Source: Hellea sp042093735 (GTDB taxonomy: Bacteria; Pseudomonadota; Alphaproteobacteria; Caulobacterales; Maricaulaceae). Taken from it: a stretch of DNA of 12,832 bases. The translations under genes were made by a program, and so were the position numbers. Numbering within the stretch: the first letter of the stretch is position 1; every line of letters begins with the position of its first letter. The stretch covers positions 1 through 12,832 of the forward strand of contig JBELEM010000043.1 in the NCBI GenBank assembly GCA_042093735.1, given 5' to 3'. Of the stretch, positions 6,601 to 12,832 are shown piece after piece. Under the pieces are notes generated by a model. The model saw only the letters and a program-made list of their open reading frames with translations. It was not told where the DNA came from and did not search any database.

Positions 6601-7724
6601 AGACATTGATTGGCAAAATAGCTGTCTCAGGTCCTCGAGGGTTTAAAAAAGGGCCAGTTAGTGATGAAACTTTAGGTGAGATACCTCGATCAGATTGGTG
6701 GAGAATTGGAATAGATGATGAAAAAGCCATTAGCGAGCTAGAAGCTTTGAAAGAGCAATATGATAGCTCTAAGAAGCGTCTGGATGATAGGTTCGAAGAC
6801 AAGGTTGATAAGCTACAAAGAGGTGATGAGTTGCCACCAGGTGTTATGAAGATGGTTAAAGTCTTCGTGGCTGTGAAGCGAAAGCTTCAACCGGGCGATA
6901 AAATGGCAGGTCGTCACGGTAACAAAGGTGTTATTTCAAAAATTAATCCAGTAGAAGATATGCCTTATCTTGAAACAGGACAGGCAGTGGATATAGTACT
7001 TAATCCATTGGGCGTTCCTTCCAGAATGAATGTTGGACAAATATTAGAAACTCATCTTGGGTGGGCTTGTGCCGGAGTTGGTAAGCTAATAGACGATGCA
7101 CTTGAAAACTTTCGTTCGGATAATGATGTCTCTGCACTTAAGGGGGCTCTTACAAATGTTTATGGCGATGAGATTCCATTACCTAACAAGGAAGAAGATA
7201 TTTTAGAGCTCGCATCCAATGTTACTGGAGGCGTACCTATAGCTACGCCAGTGTTTGATGGGGCAAGGGAGCCTGATATCGTCAAAATGTTAGAAAAGGC
7301 AGGTTTGCACAGTTCAGGTCAAATGGTCCTGAATGATGGCCGAACTGGCGAAAGATTTACCCGTCCTGTTACGGTAGGCTATAAATACCTCCTTAAGCTT
7401 CATCATTTGGTTGATGACAAAATTCATGCCCGTTCAATAGGTCCTTATTCTTTGGTCACTCAGCAGCCACTTGGTGGTAAAGCACAATTCGGGGGTCAGC
7501 GATTTGGTGAGATGGAAGTCTGGGCATTAGAGGCTTATGGTGCTGCGTACACTCTTCAGGAGATGTTAACAGTCAAATCCGACGATGTAGCTGGCAGAAC
7601 AAAAGTGTACGAGTCCATAGTTCGTGGTGATGATGCATTTGAAGCAGGTATTCCTGAAAGTTTTAATGTTTTGATTAAAGAGATACGTTCACTTGGTTTA
7701 AACATAGAATTGACTAACGGCTAA
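3642..7724 (+). CDS. rpoB: DNA-directed RNA polymerase subunit beta
   Basis: RpoB is one of the two large subunits forming the polymerase active centre. The product has 1360 residues, usual for alphaproteobacteria. The rifampicin-binding cluster starts at residue 518 (GSSQLSQFMDQTNP). Residues equivalent to E. coli Q513, D516, H526 and S531 are all wild type, so a rifampicin-sensitive form is predicted. The active-site segment KLQPGDKMAGRHGNKG carries K1087 and K1095, equivalent to E. coli K1065 and K1073. The C-terminus has the conserved QPLGGKAQFGGQRFGEMEVWALEA region contacting RpoC. The ATG at 3642 gives MSLTFTGKKRIRKSFG, matching family starts, with AGGTG 6 bases upstream. A TTG at 3600 would add 14 non-conserved residues and lies inside a hairpin. 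rpoC follows after 85 bases. Confidence 0.98.
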   Translation: MSLTFTGKKRIRKSFGRIPEVIRMPNLIEVQKSSYNQFLQKSIPHEERKLDEGMHGVFHSVFPVRDFSDRAVLEYVSFVFEPPKFDEEECQQRDITYAAPLKVKMRLVVFDVDDETGAKSVKDIKEQDVYMGDIPLMTEKGTFIVNGTERVIVSQMHRSPGVFFDHDKGKGHSSGKFLFSARIIPYRGSWLDFEFDAKDILYARIDRRRKLPATSVLYALGMTKENILEHYYKKITFKRDKKKDGWTRPFNLDDYRGAKLLRDIVDAKTGEVVAPAGRKLTKRGATKLSDDGLKSLLISNEEMAERFVAEDIVNMTTGQIYAEAGDELSIETIEHINEAGITEISVLNIDFVNVGPYIRNTLAADKNESREGALVDIYRVMRPGEPPTTEAAEDLFNSLFFDGERYDLSAVGRVKMNLRMDLDCSDEIRVLRSEDLLAVVDTLVKLKDGIGQVDDIDNLGNRRVRSVGELMQNQYRIGLLRMERAIKERMQSVDIETVMPHDLINAKPAAAVVREFFGSSQLSQFMDQTNPLSEITHKRRLSALGPGGLTRERAGFEVRDVHPTHYGRICPIETPEGPNIGLINSLATHARVNKYGFIESPYRKITNGKLQGEVVYISAMEEARFSIAQANAEINSDGELINDFITCRVNGDVTLVAREDVDFIDVSPKQLVSVAAALIPFLENDDANRALMGSNMMRQAVPLLKAEAPLVGTGMESVVALDSGATVAAKREGIVEQVDAKRIVVRATKETNLAKSGVDIYNLLKFQRSNQSTCINQRPLVKVGDTVHKGDIIADGPSTDLGELALGKNVLVAFMPWNGYNFEDSILISERIVRDDVYTSLHIEEFSVMARDTKLGPEEITRDIPNVGEESLRNLDEAGIVAVGAEIHAGDILVGKVTPKGESPMTPEEKLLRAIFGEKASDVRDTSLKLPPGASGTVVEVRVFNRHGVDKDERALQIEREEIEFLGKDRDDELSILERSIYDSVRKTLIGKIAVSGPRGFKKGPVSDETLGEIPRSDWWRIGIDDEKAISELEALKEQYDSSKKRLDDRFEDKVDKLQRGDELPPGVMKMVKVFVAVKRKLQPGDKMAGRHGNKGVISKINPVEDMPYLETGQAVDIVLNPLGVPSRMNVGQILETHLGWACAGVGKLIDDALENFRSDNDVSALKGALTNVYGDEIPLPNKEEDILELASNVTGGVPIATPVFDGAREPDIVKMLEKAGLHSSGQMVLNDGRTGERFTRPVTVGYKYLLKLHHLVDDKIHARSIGPYSLVTQQPLGGKAQFGGQRFGEMEVWALEAYGAAYTLQEMLTVKSDDVAGRTKVYESIVRGDDAFEAGIPESFNVLIKEIRSLGLNIELTNG

Positions 7725-7729
7725 TTATT

Positions 7730-7790
7730 CCAATCACTTTGTGGTTGGGCGAGTAGATAAATATTAACGGCTTAGGTGTTGCACCGGTGC
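7730..7790 (+). promoter_or_regulatory. Hairpin and palindrome in the rpoB-rpoC spacer
   Basis: CCAATCAC (7730-7737) pairs with GTGGTTGG (7741-7748), including one G-T pair, around a TTT loop, 5 bases after the rpoB stop. Further on, GCACCGGTGC (7781-7790) is a perfect 10-bp palindrome. The overlapping GGTG (7775-7778) can also pair with CACC (7782-7785). There is no U-run, so this is not a terminator. The structures may stabilise or process the rpoB-rpoC mRNA; no function is established from sequence. Confidence 0.35.
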
Positions 7791-7809
7791 CAAATTAGAG
7801 GAAAAAGTT

Positions 7810-10800
7810 ATGAACCAAGAGGTCATGAACATTTTCAATCCAGCGCAAGAGGGTCCTACCTTTGACCGCATTCGTATATCTCTGGCATCGCCAGAAAAAA
7901 TAAAAAGTTGGTCTTTTGGAGAGATTAGAAAGCCAGAGACCATCAATTACCGTACTTTTAAGCCTGAGAAGGATGGTCTCTTTTGTGCTCGCATATTTGG
8001 ACCAGTTAAGGACTACGAATGTCTTTGCGGTAAATACAAGCGAATGAAATATAAGGGTGTCGTTTGTGAAAAGTGTGGAGTTGAGGTAACAGTAACTCGA
8101 GTGCGTAGAGAAAGAATGGGGCATATTGAACTGGCGGCTCCATGTGCGCACATATGGTTTTTAAAATCGTTACCATCACGTATCTCATCTATGCTGAATA
8201 TGACTCTTAAAGAGGTGGAGCGAGTGCTTTATTTTGAGAGTTACATAGTTACTGAGCCTGGATTAACGTCTCTTGCTGAGCGTCAAATTTTATCAGAGGA
8301 TGAGTATTTAGATGCACAAGCAGAATTTGGTGAAGATAGCTTTACAGCTGGTATCGGAGCCGAAGCCGTTCGTGAAATGCTGATGAACCTAGATTTAGAG
8401 GCAGAAGTCGAACGAACTCGTTTCGATATGACAGAGACTGGTTCTGAATTAAAGCTTAAAAAGTTATCAAAAAGATTAAAATTACTTGAGGCCTTTATCA
8501 CATCCGGTAACAGGCCCGAGTGGATGGTACTTACTATAGTTCCTGTAATTCCGCCAGAGCTGCGCCCACTTGTTCCTCTTGATGGTGGTAGGTTTGCAAC
8601 TTCTGACCTTAATGATCTTTATCGTCGTGTGATCAACAGAAATAATAGGTTAAAGAGATTAATCGAACTTCGTGCTCCAGATATTATTATACGAAATGAA
8701 AAGCGTATGTTGCAGGAATCTGTTGATGCATTGTTTGATAATGGAAGACGTGGGAGAGTTATAACAGGTGCTAATAAACGCCCGCTTAAGTCGATGTCAG
8801 ATATGCTAAAAGGAAAACAGGGGCGTTTTCGTCAGAACTTACTCGGTAAGCGAGTTGATTATTCAGGACGATCAGTCATTGTTGTTGGTCCAGAATTAAA
8901 ACTCCATGAGTGCGGTCTTCCAAAGAAAATGGCTCTAGAGTTATTTAAGCCATTCATATATGCGCGTTTAGATGCTAAAGGTTTGTCAGGAACAGTTAAA
9001 CAATCAAAAAAATTGGTAGAAAAAGAACGTCCAGAGGTTTGGGATATCCTTGATGAAGTTATCCGAGAGCATCCAGTATTACTGAACCGAGCCCCAACAC
9101 TTCACAGGCTAGGAATTCAGGCGTTCGAACCAAAACTGACTGAGGGAAAGGCAATACGTCTACACCCTCTTGTTTGTGCTGCATTCAATGCTGATTTTGA
9201 TGGTGACCAAATGGCTGTTCATGTGCCGCTTTCGATTGAAGCTCAGCTTGAAGCGCGCGTTTTAATGATGTCAACTAACAACATATTATCACCTGCTAAT
9301 GGCAAGCCGATTATCGTGCCATCTCAAGATATAGTTTTGGGACTTTATTACATGTCGCTTATGCGAGATGGAGAGAAAGGTGAAGGTATGATGTTTGCTG
9401 ATATCGATGAGGTTGAGGCTGCTTTGGATAATGGTTATGTTACCGTTCATTCAAAGGTGAAGGGCCGTTTTCCAGTAACATCTGAAGATGGTACTATTAC
9501 CTATGAAGTTGCAGAGACATCTCCGGGTAGATTGAAGCTTGCAGAGTATCTTCCATCTCATCCCCTTGTAAAATATGAGATAATTAACAAAACACTTACT
9601 AAAAAAGAAATAGGGAAGCTTATAGATACCGTTTATCGGCACGCAGGGCAGAAGGCTACTGTAATATTTGCTGATAAAATGATGGCGTTGGGCTTTAAGG
9701 AGGCTTGCAATGCGGGTATTTCGTTTGGTAAAGATGACATGGTTATACCAGAAACTAAATATACCTTGGTTAATGAAACTCAGGGGCTAGTGTCTGACTT
9801 CGAGCAGCAATATGCGGATGGTTTAATAACTAAGGGTGAAAAATACAACAAAGTTGTGGATGCCTGGTCTAAATGTACAGACAAAGTTGCGGATGCTATG
9901 ATGGATGAGGCTGCTCGTCCGCGCAAGCGTATAAACTCCATATTTATGATGGCTGACTCCGGCGCGCGTGGTTCAAAAAACCAGATGAAGCAACTTGCTG
10001 GTATGAGAGGCCTTATGGCTAAACCATCAGGAGAAATTATTGAAACTCCTATCACAGCTAATTTCAAAGAGGGATTAACTGTTATGGATTACTTTAACTC
10101 AACCCATGGTGCACGTAAGGGCCTTGCTGATACAGCTCTCAAAACAGCTAATTCTGGATATTTAACTCGTCGTTTAGTGGATGTTGCACAAGACTGTATA
10201 GTAACAGAGCAGGATTGTGGCACTCAAAATGGTATCGAATTGAAACCGGTTGTAGATTCAGGTGAGGTTGTTGTATCGCTTGGGGAACGTGCTCTTGGAA
10301 GAGTACTTGCTGAAGACATACAAGATCCGCGCAATGGCGAACTTTTGTATCCCGCTAATACATATGTTGATGAAGATATAGCCTCTGAGATTGACTTGTC
10401 CGGATTGCAGAATCTTCGTGCTAGGAGTCCTCTGACTTGCGACACTGTCACAGGAATTTGTGCTACTTGTTACGGTAGAGACTTAGCAAGAGGAATAAAA
10501 GTTAACATGGGTGAGGCGGTTGGAGTAATTGCAGCTCAATCCATTGGTGAGCCGGGCACTCAACTTACAATGCGGACTTTTCATATAGGCGGAACTGCTT
10601 CAGTTTCAGATAAGTCTGTTACAGAAAGCTCTAATCAAGGTGTTATTAAATATGATGCAAAAGAGGTTATCGATACTGGTTCTAGCTTTATGGTTAGATC
10701 ACGAAAACTAGAGTTTTCTGTTGTAGATAAAGATGGCAAGGAGCTTGAGGTTCACAAAGTTGATTATGGTTCACGTGTTCTAGTTAAGTCAGGCGGCAAA

Positions 10801-11985
10801 GTAAAGCGTGGCGATCGTCTAGCTGAGTGGGATCCATATGCAACGCCAATTCTTACAGAAACAGGAGGCAAGGTTCGCTTGTTGGATTTAGTGGATGGTG
10901 TTTCTGCCAAGGAAGAAACTGATGAAGAAACAGGTATTTCTTCAAAGGTTATTGTGGATTGGCGTGCATCATCAAAATCTGGTGATATTCAACCCGTTGC
11001 TGTTATTGAAGATGAAAGCGGTGAGCCGGTAAAATTTGAAAATGGTAACATAGCCCGATACATGCTAGCTGTAGGGGCAATACTTTCAGTCAACGATGGC
11101 GATATTGTTAAGCCTGGTGATGTTTTGGCTAGAATAGCCAAGGGTGGTGCAACACAGCGGGATATCACTGGTGGTCTTCCACGAGTAGCGGAACTATTCG
11201 AGGCCCGCCGACCAAAAGACGATGCAGTAATAGCTGATATTGATGGTAAAATTGAGTTTACTCGTGATTATAAAAATAAGCGTAAAATTCAGATACTACC
11301 CGAAGATGAGAGCATAGAACCATCATCATACTTAATTGCCAAAGGCAAGCATATGCTTGTCCAGGATGGTGATAACGTTAAAAAGGGTGATTATATTATT
11401 GATGGAAATCCTGCGCCTCATGACATTCTCTCAATAATGGGTGTCGAAGCTTTAGCTGAATATCTTGTAGATGAGGTTCAGGGTGTTTATCGCCTGCAAG
11501 GAGTTCCAATTAATGATAAGCATATTGAAGTAATAGTACGTCAAATGCTTCAAAAAGTTGAAGTTACTGACCCGGGAGATACTACTTTGCTTCGGAATGA
11601 GCAAATGGATAAGATAGAGTTTAACAAAGTAAATGTGGCTTTACTTGAAAGAGATAAAAAAGCTGAAATTGCTAAGAGCACACCTGTTTTGCTCGGTATT
11701 ACTAAGGCATCCTTACAGACAAGGTCATTTATTTCTGCTGCCTCCTTCCAAGAGACGACTCGCGTCCTTACTGAGGCGTCTGTACAGGGTAAAGAGGATA
11801 TGCTTGAGGGTCTCAAAGAGAATGTGATTGTTGGAAGACTTATTCCTGCCGGTACCGGCGGTAATTTACGTAAGTATCAGAAACTTGCCAACGATTTAGA
11901 TCAAAAGTTACTTGAGGAGCGAGCAGCCAATGAGCCGCAGCTTGAGGAGTTTCCTGAGGAGATTAATGGTGACGCTGCCGAGTAG
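7810..11985 (+). CDS. rpoC: DNA-directed RNA polymerase subunit beta'
   Basis: RpoC carries the catalytic magnesium site of RNA polymerase. The product has 1391 residues, normal for alphaproteobacteria. The N-terminal zinc site is C71, C73, C86, C89. The invariant NADFDGDQM motif puts the metal-binding aspartates at 462, 464 and 466. The second zinc site is C803, C877, C884, C887. The trigger-loop region follows at about 900-928 (GEAVGVIAAQSIGEPGTQ, then the conserved MRTFHIGG). The C-terminus is acidic. The start MNQEVMNIFNP matches the alphaproteobacterial family, and AGAGGA (7797-7802) lies 7 bases upstream of the ATG. A second ATG at residue 6 is less likely. No insertion, intein or frameshift is visible. 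The gene is the last of the operon and is followed by a terminator rather than rpsL. Confidence 0.98.
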   Translation: MNQEVMNIFNPAQEGPTFDRIRISLASPEKIKSWSFGEIRKPETINYRTFKPEKDGLFCARIFGPVKDYECLCGKYKRMKYKGVVCEKCGVEVTVTRVRRERMGHIELAAPCAHIWFLKSLPSRISSMLNMTLKEVERVLYFESYIVTEPGLTSLAERQILSEDEYLDAQAEFGEDSFTAGIGAEAVREMLMNLDLEAEVERTRFDMTETGSELKLKKLSKRLKLLEAFITSGNRPEWMVLTIVPVIPPELRPLVPLDGGRFATSDLNDLYRRVINRNNRLKRLIELRAPDIIIRNEKRMLQESVDALFDNGRRGRVITGANKRPLKSMSDMLKGKQGRFRQNLLGKRVDYSGRSVIVVGPELKLHECGLPKKMALELFKPFIYARLDAKGLSGTVKQSKKLVEKERPEVWDILDEVIREHPVLLNRAPTLHRLGIQAFEPKLTEGKAIRLHPLVCAAFNADFDGDQMAVHVPLSIEAQLEARVLMMSTNNILSPANGKPIIVPSQDIVLGLYYMSLMRDGEKGEGMMFADIDEVEAALDNGYVTVHSKVKGRFPVTSEDGTITYEVAETSPGRLKLAEYLPSHPLVKYEIINKTLTKKEIGKLIDTVYRHAGQKATVIFADKMMALGFKEACNAGISFGKDDMVIPETKYTLVNETQGLVSDFEQQYADGLITKGEKYNKVVDAWSKCTDKVADAMMDEAARPRKRINSIFMMADSGARGSKNQMKQLAGMRGLMAKPSGEIIETPITANFKEGLTVMDYFNSTHGARKGLADTALKTANSGYLTRRLVDVAQDCIVTEQDCGTQNGIELKPVVDSGEVVVSLGERALGRVLAEDIQDPRNGELLYPANTYVDEDIASEIDLSGLQNLRARSPLTCDTVTGICATCYGRDLARGIKVNMGEAVGVIAAQSIGEPGTQLTMRTFHIGGTASVSDKSVTESSNQGVIKYDAKEVIDTGSSFMVRSRKLEFSVVDKDGKELEVHKVDYGSRVLVKSGGKVKRGDRLAEWDPYATPILTETGGKVRLLDLVDGVSAKEETDEETGISSKVIVDWRASSKSGDIQPVAVIEDESGEPVKFENGNIARYMLAVGAILSVNDGDIVKPGDVLARIAKGGATQRDITGGLPRVAELFEARRPKDDAVIADIDGKIEFTRDYKNKRKIQILPEDESIEPSSYLIAKGKHMLVQDGDNVKKGDYIIDGNPAPHDILSIMGVEALAEYLVDEVQGVYRLQGVPINDKHIEVIVRQMLQKVEVTDPGDTTLLRNEQMDKIEFNKVNVALLERDKKAEIAKSTPVLLGITKASLQTRSFISAASFQETTRVLTEASVQGKEDMLEGLKENVIVGRLIPAGTGGNLRKYQKLANDLDQKLLEERAANEPQLEEFPEEINGDAAE

Positions 11986-12007
11986 TTAGCTAACTCAAAA
12001 AACCTTT

Positions 12008-12045
12008 AAAAACCGCATTACTAAACCAGTGCGGTTTTTTGTTTT
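12008..12045 (+). terminator. Rho-independent terminator after rpoC
   Basis: ACCGCA (12012-12017) pairs with TGCGGT (12030-12035), extended by AAAA (12008-12011) with TTTT (12036-12039), around a 12-base loop. T12035-T12040 and GTTTT follow. The hairpin begins 22 bases after the rpoC stop and has the classic GC stem plus U-run. The A-run on its 5' side means it could also terminate transcription coming from the right on the - strand. It marks the end of the ribosomal protein/RNA polymerase operon. Confidence 0.9.
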
Positions 12046-12077
12046 AATCTTATGATAAAGTTATTTAGAGATATTAT

Positions 12078-12832
12078 ATGAGATATTTTTTATTTTTAGT
12101 TTTTTGTTTTTATTTAAATGGGTGCAGTATTAATGAAAAAAATGCCTCAATAATATCGGTCGAAAATTTACATAATGATACCCTTACTTTAGACACCCAT
12201 ATCGATATTCCTTTAACTTATATGACGGAAATAGACCCCAGTGGAACCACTGAATTGCAAGTAGATCTGCCAAAATTACAAAAAGGCAATTTAGATAGTG
12301 GTTTCTGGATAGTATATACTCCCCAAGATTATTTAACAAAGGAAGCATATGCTGAAGCAGTGAAAATTGCAGAGATAAGAAATAATGCTATTCATGCGTT
12401 AACAAAAAAGCATAGCGACTATTTTGAGTTAGCCCTTAAGGCCGATGATGTCAGCCGAATAGTTAATAACGGAAAGCACGCTGTATTAATAGGAATGGAA
12501 AATGCATTTCCTTTAGGTGAAAATTTAAAGAATGTGAAAATTTGGGCGGAAAGAGGTGTGCGGTACATGGGTATAACACATTTTGGGCACAATCAATTTG
12601 GTGATAGTTCTAACCCAAGCACCGATAGAAATGAAACGACATCAAAGTGGAATGGCCTATCACCACTGGGAAGAGAATTGATAAGCTCTTTAAATGATGC
12701 AGGTATAATTGTAGACGTTTCACATGCTTCAAAAAGTACAATGATGCAAGCGGCGGATTTATCACGAGTACCAGTTATAGCTAGTCATTCTGGAATAAAG
12801 TCAATTAATGATAATCCCAGAAACCTTGATGA
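12078..12832 (+). CDS. Membrane dipeptidase, peptidase family M19, lipoprotein (partial)
   Basis: An open frame of 251 codons runs off the window end with no stop. M19 enzymes are zinc dipeptidases of the renal dipeptidase family that hydrolyse dipeptides, including some with a D-residue at the C-terminal side. Residues 1-16 (MRYFLFLVFCFYLNGC) are a lipoprotein signal with lipobox LNGC, so C16 would be lipidated and the enzyme held at the cell envelope. Zinc ligands by family spacing are H41 and D43 (in DTHID), the bridging E141 (in GMENAFPLG), H216 (VDVSHAS) and H237 (ASHSG). R248 matches the substrate-binding arginine. The final metal-region Asp lies beyond the window. The start ATG has a weak AGAG (12067-12070) 7 bases upstream. 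My hand count gives about 37% GC, lower than the operon before it. The family call is strong; the physiological substrate is unknown. Confidence 0.88.
   Translation, partial: MRYFLFLVFCFYLNGCSINEKNASIISVENLHNDTLTLDTHIDIPLTYMTEIDPSGTTELQVDLPKLQKGNLDSGFWIVYTPQDYLTKEAYAEAVKIAEIRNNAIHALTKKHSDYFELALKADDVSRIVNNGKHAVLIGMENAFPLGENLKNVKIWAERGVRYMGITHFGHNQFGDSSNPSTDRNETTSKWNGLSPLGRELISSLNDAGIIVDVSHASKSTMMQAADLSRVPVIASHSGIKSINDNPRNLD

Noticed and set aside
7795..8188. Overlapping - strand open frames opposite the start of rpoC
   Set aside because: The + strand reading is unmistakably the RpoC N-terminus with its zinc cysteines. The antisense frames have no family features or ribosome sites that I can see.
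12051..12056. TATGAT as a -10 box for the dipeptidase gene
   Set aside because: The hexamer is good but no -35-like sequence is found 16-18 bases upstream; that position falls in the terminator stem. Not listed as a promoter.
1..12832. CRISPR arrays, insertion sequences, phage or defence genes
   Set aside because: No direct repeat array, transposase, integrase or terminal inverted repeats were seen. Nearly all of the window is accounted for by core genes and their spacers.

Overview
The window is a core housekeeping locus of a bacterium, almost certainly an alphaproteobacterium with a moderately AT-rich genome. The order is tuf (3' end) - tRNA-Trp - secE - nusG - rplK - rplA - rplJ - rplL - rpoB - rpoC, all on the + strand. 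The lineage call rests on the tuf-trpT-secE arrangement, the 74-residue single-helix SecE (gammaproteobacterial SecE is usually longer, with three helices), and RpoB and RpoC N-termini of alphaproteobacterial type. Hand counts of a few lines put the ribosomal/RNA polymerase genes near 42% GC. I cannot place the organism below class level.

Layout. Positions 1-47 are the last codons of EF-Tu. Positions 95-170 are a complete tRNA-Trp (anticodon CCA, encoded CCA end). secE and nusG overlap by one base. A 127-base gap with three strong hairpins separates nusG from rplK-rplA and is a candidate leader for autoregulation by L1. A 273-base gap before rplJ holds a 9-bp inverted repeat followed by a structured leader that resembles the L10 leader. 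rplJ and rplL are followed by a 159-base spacer with three hairpins but no U-tract, then rpoB (1360 aa) and rpoC (1391 aa). A clear Rho-independent terminator at about 12008-12045 ends the cluster. After it, in clearly more AT-rich sequence, begins a lipoprotein of the M19 (renal/membrane) dipeptidase family, cut off by the window end.

How the genes work together. The cluster makes the two large catalytic subunits of RNA polymerase, its elongation factor NusG, the ribosomal stalk (L10, L7/L12) with its base (L11), the L1 stalk protein, the delivery factor EF-Tu, and the SecE subunit of the translocon. The long spacers before rplK, rplJ and rpoB are where ribosomal protein output and polymerase output can be set separately.

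No previously undescribed system is visible. The coding content is conserved core machinery. The points worth a second look are in the non-coding spacers, plus the replacement of the rpsL-rpsG-fusA block, which commonly follows rpoC, by an unrelated dipeptidase gene.
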